A stretch of 59,886 bases of DNA from Gammaproteobacteria bacterium (GTDB taxonomy: Bacteria > Pseudomonadota > Gammaproteobacteria > Arenicellales > Poriferihabitantaceae). Made by a program: the position numbers and the translations under genes. Numbering within the stretch: position 1 is the stretch's first letter; each line of letters starts with the position of its first letter. The notes under the pieces were generated by a model. It was not told the DNA's origin. It worked only from the letters and a program-made list of their open reading frames with translations, and ran no database searches. Below, one piece after another: positions 1 to 7,337 of this stretch. Location of the stretch: assembly GCA_024644945.1 (NCBI GenBank), contig JAHEGU010000016.1, forward strand, positions 1 through 59,886. Direction: 5' to 3'.

Positions 1-751
1 GGATGGCCTCTGTCTCGTGCCCTATGCTGGAAGTCTGGTCTTTAGAAAAGGGATAAGACGGTTTGTGGTTGTGCCGTTCTCGATCAACGTGGTTGTATTC
101 AGCGGAGCGATCTGGTTCGGACTCCGCATTTTCCAGTCCATGTTGGATTCGTTAGTTGCCTGGACCCCGGCATGGCTTGACTGGATCCAATGGCTCATTT
201 GGCCCCTAGTAGTTATTATGATCCTGATCATTGTCTACTATAGCTTCACAGTAGTCGCCAACCTTATCGCTGCGCCATTTAATTCCCTCTTATCGGAGCG
301 CGTTGAGACATTGATCAACGGTCAGCCAGATACAGAGATGAAACAGGGCGAATCAATTGCCAGTATGGCCGCGCGAACAGTTTGGAGTGAACTACGTAAG
401 ATAATCTACCAACTAAAGTGGTTGGTGGGATTGCTGATTTTATCTTTTATCCCAGGCCTTAATGTCGTGGCCCCTTTTGCCTGGATATACTTTGCTGCAT
501 GGACGCTGGCAATCGAGTACGCGGACTACTCAATGGGTAATCACGGTATGTTTTTTGCGCAAGTCAAACAAGCTCTCAAGCAGGATAGATGGCGTGCGCT
601 TGGCCTGGGAACCGGTGTTATGGTATTGACCCTCATACCAGTCTTAAATTTCGTTGCGATGCCGATTGGTGTAATCGGCGGTACTCTGTTCTGGGTCAAG
701 CGCAACCAGCCAAATCACGAATCCAGTGACGATCTTCTGCCCGAAAATTAA
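1..751 (+). CDS. cysZ: CysZ-like sulfate permease, 5' end outside window
   Basis: Integral inner-membrane protein of the CysZ/EI24 family, which in enterobacteria supports sulfate uptake for cysteine synthesis. The conserved GIRRFVVVPFSIN segment and the IAAPFNSLLSE loop match CysZ closely, and four or more hydrophobic segments follow. The frame is open to the first bases of the window and reads DGLCLVPYAGSL before GIRRF, where E. coli CysZ still has about 20 residues. The GTG at base 17 is therefore probably internal and the true start lies upstream. The stop codon overlaps a decayed fdhD fragment on the opposite strand. Family assignment is confident; transport substrate is inferred. Confidence 0.88.
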   Translation, partial: DGLCLVPYAGSLVFRKGIRRFVVVPFSINVVVFSGAIWFGLRIFQSMLDSLVAWTPAWLDWIQWLIWPLVVIMILIIVYYSFTVVANLIAAPFNSLLSERVETLINGQPDTEMKQGESIASMAARTVWSELRKIIYQLKWLVGLLILSFIPGLNVVAPFAWIYFAAWTLAIEYADYSMGNHGMFFAQVKQALKQDRWRALGLGTGVMVLTLIPVLNFVAMPIGVIGGTLFWVKRNQPNHESSDDLLPEN

Positions 752-924
752 TACGCGCTGATTTTCTCAAGCGCCGCGTTAAAGATCATATTGTGGTTTT
801 TAACCGCAACAAGCTTGCGACTCTTAATTCTGGCGATCGAGGTAAATCCTGGTTCCTCACCACCAACCTTGATAGTCAAGGACAACTCACCAGCAATCTC
901 TGCTTCAGTGTGTTGGATAGATTA
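748..924 (-). pseudogene. Internally deleted fdhD remnant
   Basis: Read on the minus strand this stretch gives a stop-to-stop frame that aligns with two separate parts of the intact fdhD at 1874-2731. EIAGELSLTIKVGGEEP matches EVNIVGEVPLTIKVDGQE near the N-terminus, and IARIKSRKLVAVKNHNMIF matches IARAKSRHFVALNTRDMIF at the C-terminus. About 190 residues between them are missing, including the cysteines and the EDVGRHNA motif. No start codon precedes it and a TAA (922-924) stands just before the N-terminal part. It is best read as the decayed relic of a second fdhD copy in the same orientation. Confidence 0.8.
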
Positions 925-1097
925 AAGGCCTGTGTCGCGTGAGATTGGGCGGGGAAAATCGAGGGCATAGCAAAGTTTACGCCATTTAATCTGTGCCGGG
1001 CCCAGATAAATCATCAGCGAATCCTTCATCCAATAACAAACAATTCGAGATTTCCTCTAAGATAGGTCTAGTTAAATTTACACAGAGAGGCACAATC

Positions 1098-1724
1098 ATG
1101 AGCACGGTGATTGAACCTAAAATAAACGGACCATATTTAGTCCGGAATCTTAAATCACTGAAGAATTCTAAGGGCGCTGATATTTCTCCCGAAAAGGATG
1201 TGGTGTTTTTGTGTCGTTGCGGTAAATCTAATAACAAGCCTTATTGCGACGGTACCCACAAAAAGGTCGAGTTTTCCAGTGCAGTGGATAATCCCAAGAT
1301 AGGAAATTGGAATGACTACGCTGGGAAGAAAATCACTATTTTCGATAACCGGCGTCTATGTGCGCATGCAGGTCATTGTACAGAGAGGCTTGCCAGTGTC
1401 TGGCGAATGGGAGAAACGCCGTGGATCGATCCCGACGGTGCTGACCTGGAGGATATCATCGCGGTTATTGATAAGTGCCCGTCCGGGGCGCTCAGATATA
1501 GCGTTGACGGTAAGCGCAATGTTGAGGAAGAGCAGGCTGACCATATTTATATCTCCGAAAACGGACCCTATCACGTGACCGGCGCAGTCACACTTGATGA
1601 TTCTTCACGAAACACAGATGGTATCCCGGAAAAATATGCACTTTGTCGTTGCGGCGAGTCCAAGAACAAACCGTTTTGTGATGGTTCCCACTGGGATGCA
1701 AAATTTATAGACGAGGACAACTAA
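1098..1724 (+). CDS. CDGSH / Fer4_19 / CDGSH triple-domain iron-sulfur protein
   Basis: Soluble 208-residue iron-sulfur protein. Residues 39-54 hold one CDGSH [2Fe-2S] motif (C39, C41, C50, H54) and residues 183-198 a second one (C183, C185, C194, H198). Between them lies a Fer4_19-type divergent single-cluster domain with C88, C94 and KCPSGAL (C127). I chose the ATG at 1098, behind AGAGAGG, over the GTG at 993, because the extra residues do not resemble protein and the CDGSH domain follows soon after 1098. Divergent neighbour of fdhD. It probably transfers electrons or iron-sulfur clusters; the partner is unknown. Confidence 0.85.
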   Translation: MSTVIEPKINGPYLVRNLKSLKNSKGADISPEKDVVFLCRCGKSNNKPYCDGTHKKVEFSSAVDNPKIGNWNDYAGKKITIFDNRRLCAHAGHCTERLASVWRMGETPWIDPDGADLEDIIAVIDKCPSGALRYSVDGKRNVEEEQADHIYISENGPYHVTGAVTLDDSSRNTDGIPEKYALCRCGESKNKPFCDGSHWDAKFIDEDN

Positions 1725-1873
1725 AAATCTGTAACTGGTTCCCTGGTCGAAAGTTCTAATCCTCCAACCCGCTTATGCACTGAACTCCTGTTCCGGTAAA
1801 ATGAAATTTTGAGGTCGTGGGTTGAGTTCAAGCAGAAGCAAAACCGGAAATCGGAACAGCAGCGCGATTTGGG

Positions 1874-2731
1874 TCAACTGGGTATAGCATCAAAAATCAT
1901 ATCGCGAGTGTTAAGTGCAACAAAGTGACGACTCTTAGCTCTGGCGATCAAGGTAACCCCTAATTCCTGGGCTAATTCAAATCCCATGTGTGTGGTGCCG
2001 TTTCTAGAGACCAGAACTGGAATGCCCATGAGCGCGGATTTCATCACGATCTCAGAAGTCAGTCTGCCGGTCGTATAAAAAATCTTATCGGATCCATCGA
2101 TGTCTTGCAGCCACATTTCTCCCGAAATTGTGTCCATGGCATTGTGCCGGCCGACATCTTCGACGAATGTGAGCACTTCGCCATCCTTACACAGGCCACA
2201 TCCATGAACTGAACCCGCTGCACGATAAGTCTTGTTGTAGTCCTTGATTTTTCCTAATACGTTATAGATGTCGGACTGGCGAATCTGGATCTCAGGCAAC
2301 CGGTGTTGATATAGTTTATCCAGGGTGCAACTCAGGATCGTACCCTGGCCGCAGCCGGTTGTAACAATACGTTTTGAGGTATCAACGCCAGTAACACCCC
2401 CACCATGTTGCGTTTCGACTTCCGCTAATTCGCGATCCCAATCTACTATGATCGATTTTATTTCGCCGGGGTGCTCGAAAAGAGTCTGATTGCGCAGATA
2501 GCCGAGCACCAATAGTTCTGGGCGCGACCCAAGGGTCATCAGGGTGACTAACTCCTGACCGTCTACCTTGATGGTTAAAGGCACTTCACCAACAATATTC
2601 ACTTCGCTTTTATTGCCGAACTGGTCATAAGCTTCAGCGCGATGAATAGATTCAAGGCCTTCATCGCTCATAAACGGGCGATGTGCTCGAGAGTCTGAAC
2701 CCTCGGTGCTCATAATGGATGCGGTGGCCAT
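1874..2731 (-). CDS. fdhD: FdhD, formate dehydrogenase sulfurtransferase
   Basis: FdhD moves sulfur from the cysteine desulfurase IscS to the bis-MGD cofactor of formate dehydrogenase, which is needed for activity. The 285-residue product has the family signature FVEDVGRHNAMD (about 189-200) and the C-terminal SRNGTTHMGFELAQELGVT-like block. E. coli FdhD carries a CxxC sulfur-relay loop; here the equivalent loop reads TTGCGQGT, with a single cysteine (C127), while a second Cys pair occurs at GCGLC (178-181). It is divergent from the DUF6494 gene that opens the formate dehydrogenase series. Family assignment is secure. Confidence 0.93.
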   Translation of the reverse strand: MATASIMSTEGSDSRAHRPFMSDEGLESIHRAEAYDQFGNKSEVNIVGEVPLTIKVDGQELVTLMTLGSRPELLVLGYLRNQTLFEHPGEIKSIIVDWDRELAEVETQHGGGVTGVDTSKRIVTTGCGQGTILSCTLDKLYQHRLPEIQIRQSDIYNVLGKIKDYNKTYRAAGSVHGCGLCKDGEVLTFVEDVGRHNAMDTISGEMWLQDIDGSDKIFYTTGRLTSEIVMKSALMGIPVLVSRNGTTHMGFELAQELGVTLIARAKSRHFVALNTRDMIFDAIPS

Positions 2732-2904
2732 ATTGTGCTGTTGAAATGAATGGTCAGATAGTAACGGAGAATAAGGTTATAAAGTAGGTCGGCTACATTG
2801 TGCAGCTTAAGTTCGCTGAAAATAGTTTATTTCATATGCTGGCTATTGTATTTCCGAGTCCTCAGCTACTATTCTCTATGGTTTTCGATACAGGTAATTC
2901 AAGT

Positions 2905-3114
2905 ATGAATGAGGACGCACTGAATATGCAGATCAGGAAATTCCTGAAAAAGACCGGAATTACGTCCCAGCGAAGCATTGAACAGGCGGTACGCGACGGT
3001 TTGCAGGATGGGAAAGTTAAGATTGGCGATAGCTTTGAAGCTACGATTTCACTCTCTATTAGAGAGCTTGGGGTGGACGTGGACATTGTCGATACCATCA
3101 AAATTGAAGAATAA
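2905..3114 (+). CDS. DUF6494 small protein of formate dehydrogenase clusters
   Basis: A 69-residue protein starting MNEDALNMQIRKFLKKTG. I recognise it as the DUF6494 type that regularly precedes DUF3305/DUF3306 genes in formate dehydrogenase loci; its function is unknown. The frame is open 105 bases further upstream to a TTG-like start at 2800, but the ATG at 2905 gives the conserved N-terminus and I chose that. It lies 24 bases before the DUF3305 gene on the same strand, which suggests one transcript. Confidence 0.75.
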   Translation: MNEDALNMQIRKFLKKTGITSQRSIEQAVRDGLQDGKVKIGDSFEATISLSIRELGVDVDIVDTIKIEE

Positions 3115-3138
3115 GGAAAAATTTAACCGTCACAATCG

Positions 3139-3678
3139 ATGAGTGATAGCCCCAATCGAGCGGAGAAAACTTCGCGGGTCTCCATTCCAATTGCTGTGGT
3201 GTTAGAGCGGACAATTGACCAGAGTAAGCGATGGGTTGTGCCAAGTTGGTCTGTATACACCGTGGTATCCGATGAAAATCTGGGCGGCCTTGAGCAACAA
3301 GTTACTGTTCAGAACGACGGAACTACCCAGAGATTTTTCCACGGCGGCCTGACCCTTGATCTTTATAAAGATGGCGGAGAAGGATACTGGTACAACCTGC
3401 TATCCAGTGACCCATATTTATTTATCGTCTGTGAGGGAGAACCGGGCGCCATGGAAATAATTCCATTCTATGTTACCGCCAATCAGGATGAAGCCATGGG
3501 TCATCTTGAGACCGATGATATGGTGTTGTCAATTCCGATGCCGGTCGAAATGCGTGAGCTTCTCGAGCGATATGTTTTGGAACACTACGAGCCTGCGGAG
3601 AAGAAAAAGCGCAAGCGCAAGGACTGGTTACAAGATTCCATAAGGGTGAGCAATCAGTCTCCAAAGAAACATGATTAA
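3139..3678 (+). CDS. DUF3305 protein
   Basis: A 179-residue protein with the DUF3305 hallmark IPIAVVLER followed by WxxPSWSVYTVV, and a basic tail (KKKRKRKDW). Members occur almost only in formate dehydrogenase gene clusters of Proteobacteria; a role in enzyme maturation is assumed rather than shown. No signal peptide or membrane segment is visible, so it is probably cytoplasmic. The reading frame overlaps the next gene by 8 bases, which implies translational coupling. Confidence 0.85.
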   Translation: MSDSPNRAEKTSRVSIPIAVVLERTIDQSKRWVVPSWSVYTVVSDENLGGLEQQVTVQNDGTTQRFFHGGLTLDLYKDGGEGYWYNLLSSDPYLFIVCEGEPGAMEIIPFYVTANQDEAMGHLETDDMVLSIPMPVEMRELLERYVLEHYEPAEKKKRKRKDWLQDSIRVSNQSPKKHD

Positions 3679-4357
3679 GGATCCTGAAAAACAGGAGGAT
3701 GGCACGTTTCTGTCTCGCTGGTCTCGTCGTAAACGAGAAGACAGGCGACAGACTAAACCGTTGACGGAGACCGAGACAATTGACTCAGAAGAGCCAGCAC
3801 TGTCATTGAATACGATTACCCCTGGCGATTCAAATGGCGCGGTATTGCCAGTCACAGAAGTAGAGTACTTAGCAGGCGAACAAGGCGAAAATCTTAAGGA
3901 CACTCCAGATCTCACCGATGAGGATATGCCCCCTGTTGATTCTTTGGATGAAAACAGTGATTACTCCGGTTTCATGTCCCCAGGGGTCAGTGCTAAGTTG
4001 CGCAAACTCGCACTACGAAAGCTGTTTGCGGGGAAAGGATTCAACATTCGCGATGGTCTCGACGATTACGATGATGATTTCACTAATTTTGAACCACTTG
4101 GTGACATTATTACTTCGGATATGAAACATCAAGCCGAGCTTGCGGAGCAGCGTAAGAGAGAAGCAGAAGAGAAAGCTGAAGCTGACCGTCTCGCCGCGGA
4201 AGCCGAGAAGGAGGATGATTCCTTAGAGCTTGACCAAGAAGATCAGCTTGAATCCGATGACGGTTCGCAGTCCCAGCCAGCTGATGCTGAGCAAACTGAG
4301 ACCGTGGTATCAACCGACGAAACTGAAAACAGCGAAAAAGAACAGTCAAACTCTTAA
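3671..4357 (+). CDS. DUF3306 protein
   Basis: A 228-residue, very acidic protein with the DUF3306 N-terminal motif FLSRWSRRKRE. The centre contains LRKLFAGKGFNIRDGLDDYDDDFTNF-type sequence (a conserved block near residues 115-145), and the last 80 residues are an extended Glu/Ala/Asp-rich region likely to be disordered or coiled. It overlaps the DUF3305 gene and is the standard partner of that protein in formate dehydrogenase loci. Function unknown. Confidence 0.85.
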   Translation: MIKDPEKQEDGTFLSRWSRRKREDRRQTKPLTETETIDSEEPALSLNTITPGDSNGAVLPVTEVEYLAGEQGENLKDTPDLTDEDMPPVDSLDENSDYSGFMSPGVSAKLRKLALRKLFAGKGFNIRDGLDDYDDDFTNFEPLGDIITSDMKHQAELAEQRKREAEEKAEADRLAAEAEKEDDSLELDQEDQLESDDGSQSQPADAEQTETVVSTDETENSEKEQSNS

Positions 4358-4370
4358 CTAAATATTAAAA

Positions 4371-6038
4371 ATGTCTACATATCTTGACGCTATTGAGCTT
4401 GAGCTCAATCGCCACACCCCCGCCGGTGAGGCGCGTTACCAGGTTCTATCCTCCATTTCCTGGTCACCGACCCCAACCACAAATGTTTCCTATGTGTCGT
4501 CAAACCGCGTCTTGATAATTGCCGATCTTGAGAAGGCTCGGGAAATAGAATCGAAGCTGGACCAGCGGTTGCAGACCTTTATTGCTGTGCCGTCTGATAC
4601 TGACTCTGCTGCAAAAATCAGCAATGGATGGAATGTCGCGAATCTTTACGTCGAGGGCTACCTGGGCAGGTTCACCGCGCGGCTTGGGGGGGATGTAGAT
4701 GCCGAAGACGACTCAATGAGTCTGGGTCATATCTTTGGCATTCAAAACGGCCTGTTTGATCATGTTCTTGACTGCAGCCTTGAACCGCTAATGAGCGCTG
4801 CGATTAAACCGCCAGGCTATCACCACGTGGGAGATGATACAGGTTTGCTGGAGGCTGCTATTGAACAAATACCAGAATTGATCGGAGAGTTCGAGAAACC
4901 AAAATTCTTTGACTACAATCCAGATATCTGTGCCCACAGTCGCAGTGGAATTCCGGGTTGTAATCGATGTATCGATGCCTGTCCCACTGACGCCATCATT
5001 TCTATTGGTGAGCAGATTGAGGTCAATCCTTATCTTTGTCAGGGCGGTGGTTCCTGCACCAGTAGTTGTCCTTCAGGAGCAATATCGTATCGCTATCCCA
5101 AGGCCGAAGAGCAAATCGAATTACTGCGGCAAATGATCAGGGATCTGCGTGCTGCAAGAGATAATGTCGGCGTCACAATACTGATTTACGACAACGAGCA
5201 TGGGGCCGAGCAGGTCAAAGCACATCAGGGCGATCTTCCGGAGCATGTGATGCCATTTGCCCTCGAGGAGTTAGGCGCGGCCGGTCTCGATTTACTTGCC
5301 TCATGCCTCGCATATGGAGCCAATCATTTATACCTGTATGCACCAGACACCATTCCCGATCAAGTCAGAAATTCTCTGCAACGCGATACTGGTTTTCTCG
5401 AAGGTGTGTTAGAGAAACTGGCTCTGCCGAGATACCAACTATCCCTAGTTAAAGATTTAGACGCTGTAATCGCCAGCTCACTCGACCCGGAGTCGTTGGA
5501 AAAAGTTGCGACTTACGCTGGGATCGGTAACAAGCGCGGAATCATTCGCAGTGCGATGCAATTCTTCAACGAATTTTGCTCAAGCCCGCAAAATGTTATT
5601 GCATTGCCGGACGAGAGTATCTTTGGGCGGATTAACCTTGACTCAGAAGCCTGTACTTTGTGCATGGGCTGTGTTTCGGTCTGCCCCGGAAATGCGTTAG
5701 AGGCTGGCGGTGAAACGCCAGCGCTGAAGTTTATTGAATCTAATTGCCTTCAGTGCGGTATTTGCACCCGTGCATGTCCGGAATCTGCATTAGTATTAGA
5801 ACCAAGATTCAACTTTGACAATGCAGCGGCGAATCGAAGTAGTGTCCTGAAGGAAGAAGAACCATTTCGGTGTGTAAGCTGTGGTAAGCCATTTGCCACA
5901 CACGCCATGATCAATCGCATGATGGAGAAACTGAATGGGCATTGGATGTTCGATACGCCGGAGGCGGTTAACCGGCTTCGCATGTGTGAAGACTGTCGAG
6001 TTGCCGATATGTATGATCGTAAGGACATGATCGAATAG
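4371..6038 (+). CDS. Multi-cluster 4Fe-4S ferredoxin-type protein of fdh cluster
   Basis: A 555-residue cytoplasmic iron-sulfur protein. Ferredoxin-type motifs occur as two pairs: GCNRCIDACPTDAI with GGGSCTSSCPSGAI near residues 195-240, and CTLCMGCVSVCPGNAL with CLQCGICTRACPESAL near residues 425-480. The C-terminus adds two further CxxC pairs (CVSCGKPF and MCEDCRVADMYDR). Such proteins sit between DUF3306 and TorD-like genes in many formate dehydrogenase clusters and are thought to pass electrons during or after assembly; this is not proven. The ATG at 4371 follows the DUF3306 stop by 13 bases. Confidence 0.85.
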   Translation: MSTYLDAIELELNRHTPAGEARYQVLSSISWSPTPTTNVSYVSSNRVLIIADLEKAREIESKLDQRLQTFIAVPSDTDSAAKISNGWNVANLYVEGYLGRFTARLGGDVDAEDDSMSLGHIFGIQNGLFDHVLDCSLEPLMSAAIKPPGYHHVGDDTGLLEAAIEQIPELIGEFEKPKFFDYNPDICAHSRSGIPGCNRCIDACPTDAIISIGEQIEVNPYLCQGGGSCTSSCPSGAISYRYPKAEEQIELLRQMIRDLRAARDNVGVTILIYDNEHGAEQVKAHQGDLPEHVMPFALEELGAAGLDLLASCLAYGANHLYLYAPDTIPDQVRNSLQRDTGFLEGVLEKLALPRYQLSLVKDLDAVIASSLDPESLEKVATYAGIGNKRGIIRSAMQFFNEFCSSPQNVIALPDESIFGRINLDSEACTLCMGCVSVCPGNALEAGGETPALKFIESNCLQCGICTRACPESALVLEPRFNFDNAAANRSSVLKEEEPFRCVSCGKPFATHAMINRMMEKLNGHWMFDTPEAVNRLRMCEDCRVADMYDRKDMIE

Positions 6039-6345
6039 GCACTAAAGTTCAGTTATTGGCGCTGAGAATTAGAATAAAATTCTTTTATACTGGTAATTGG
6101 AGTGTATTTTTCTATACTTATAAACGCAGTATTGATCAAGGTTACTTGCTCCATGTTAAATGATTGATTTATTTCAGCATAATAATGACCACAGTACGTA
6201 GAGGCTCAAATGCCGCATGTGGCATCAACTGAGGGAAACTTGAACCGGTAAACCTATCGGTATATCGTTGGCTTGATAAATAATATAACGATCGGGTTGG
6301 AATTTACCCGTCGACTTAACGCTCGCACCATTTGGGAGAACATCG
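6039..6345. other. Non-coding leader before torD-like gene
   Basis: No open frame of note. Bases 6210-6225 form a near-perfect 16-bp palindrome (ATGCCGCATGTGGCAT, one non-complementary pair) that could be an operator. An ATCGTT...AACGAT inverted repeat lies about 60 bases later. The segment is AT-rich up to about 6180, which fits a promoter for the second half of the formate dehydrogenase series, but I could not place convincing -35/-10 boxes or an FNR site. Confidence 0.35.
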
Positions 6346-6990
6346 TTGGAACAAACAGTTTCGTCTGCGGACGGAAACGATAGCCAACAGCTTGCATCGC
6401 TGATCGATCAAGAGGACCAGGCTCGCTCTGGGACCTACATGATCCTTGCGTCCCTCCTCAGCGACATCCCTTCCCAGGATCTTATTGATTATCTTTGCCA
6501 TATAGAATCCCCTGAAACTGGGCAGGAAGCAGGTGAAATTGGTGACGCCTGGCAGACATTAAAACAAGAGGCGTTGCGCCTCGATGCGGAAATACTTGAC
6601 GACGAATACCATGCATTGTTCATCGGGGTTGGTCGCGGCGAGGTCGTTCAGTACGGCTCCTGGCATTTAACCGGGTTTCTGATGGATACGCCTTTAAGTG
6701 AATTGCGGGATGATTTGCGCAGCCTTGGATTTGAGTCCAACCCAGATCAGAAAGAACCCGAAGACCATATTTCTGCGATCTGTGAAACCATGTCGATTCT
6801 CATTAACTCCGACGATATTGAGAGTTATCAGCAGCGTCGGTTTTTTATCCGGCACCTGCATCCCTGGGCGGAAAAATTTTTTCGGGAGCTGCAGAGCGCC
6901 AAGTCTGCAAATTTCTACAGGGCTGTGGGCGTGCTGGGCGAACGATTTATTAAACTTGAAAATCTGTACTTGAATATTCAAGAACACTAG
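6346..6990 (+). CDS. TorD/DmsD-family chaperone for formate dehydrogenase
   Basis: A 214-residue cytoplasmic chaperone of the TorD family, which holds the TAT signal and apo-form of molybdoenzymes until cofactor insertion. Family features are an all-helical pattern, DDEYHALFIGVGRGEVVQYGSWHL-like core (near residues 85-108) and the HLHPWAEKFF motif near 168-178. I accept the TTG at 6346 because GGGAGAA lies six bases before it and no ATG occurs until well into the conserved region. It sits 59 bases before a small TAT-signal gene and just ahead of fdhA, its likely client. Confidence 0.85.
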   Translation: MEQTVSSADGNDSQQLASLIDQEDQARSGTYMILASLLSDIPSQDLIDYLCHIESPETGQEAGEIGDAWQTLKQEALRLDAEILDDEYHALFIGVGRGEVVQYGSWHLTGFLMDTPLSELRDDLRSLGFESNPDQKEPEDHISAICETMSILINSDDIESYQQRRFFIRHLHPWAEKFFRELQSAKSANFYRAVGVLGERFIKLENLYLNIQEH

Positions 6991-7049
6991 GGATGTTCAA
7001 AAACACTAGACCTTAATTCCAAACATTTGAATCAAAAGAGGAATGCATC

Positions 7050-7265
7050 ATGAAGAAAACTGCAAATAAAAGGCGCGAAAGCGACGTTAGCCAACGCCGA
7101 TCATTTCTGAAAGGCGCTGCGATTACGACCGCTGCGGTTGGCAGTGGTGCATTGGCCGCAGGAGCATTGGCGGATCAAACAGACGCTGAGAACACCGAGG
7201 CTGCGAGCCAGGGTTATCAGGAATCTGATCACGTCAAAGAGTATTACCGACTGGCCCGATTTTAA
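7050..7265 (+). CDS. Small twin-arginine protein of the formate dehydrogenase region
   Basis: A 71-residue protein with a twin-arginine leader (QRRSFLKGAAITTAAVGSG) and a short tail ending ESDHVKEYYRLARF. It matches the family described as formate dehydrogenase region TAT target (TIGR02811 type; FdhX in some Shewanella work). Good ribosome-binding site AGAGGA before the ATG. It is likely co-exported with or tethered near FdhA; function unproven. Confidence 0.85.
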   Translation: MKKTANKRRESDVSQRRSFLKGAAITTAAVGSGALAAGALADQTDAENTEAASQGYQESDHVKEYYRLARF

Positions 7266-7337
7266 TTCGGCCGAACTCATCAAGTTGAACAGTTAGTTTA
7301 ATAATACGATTCGCCAAGCGATTCAGGAGCACTACCA

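Noticed and set aside
6039..6345. Molybdenum-cofactor riboswitch
   Set aside because: The leader before the molybdoenzyme genes is of suitable length, but I could not fit the conserved stems of that motif.
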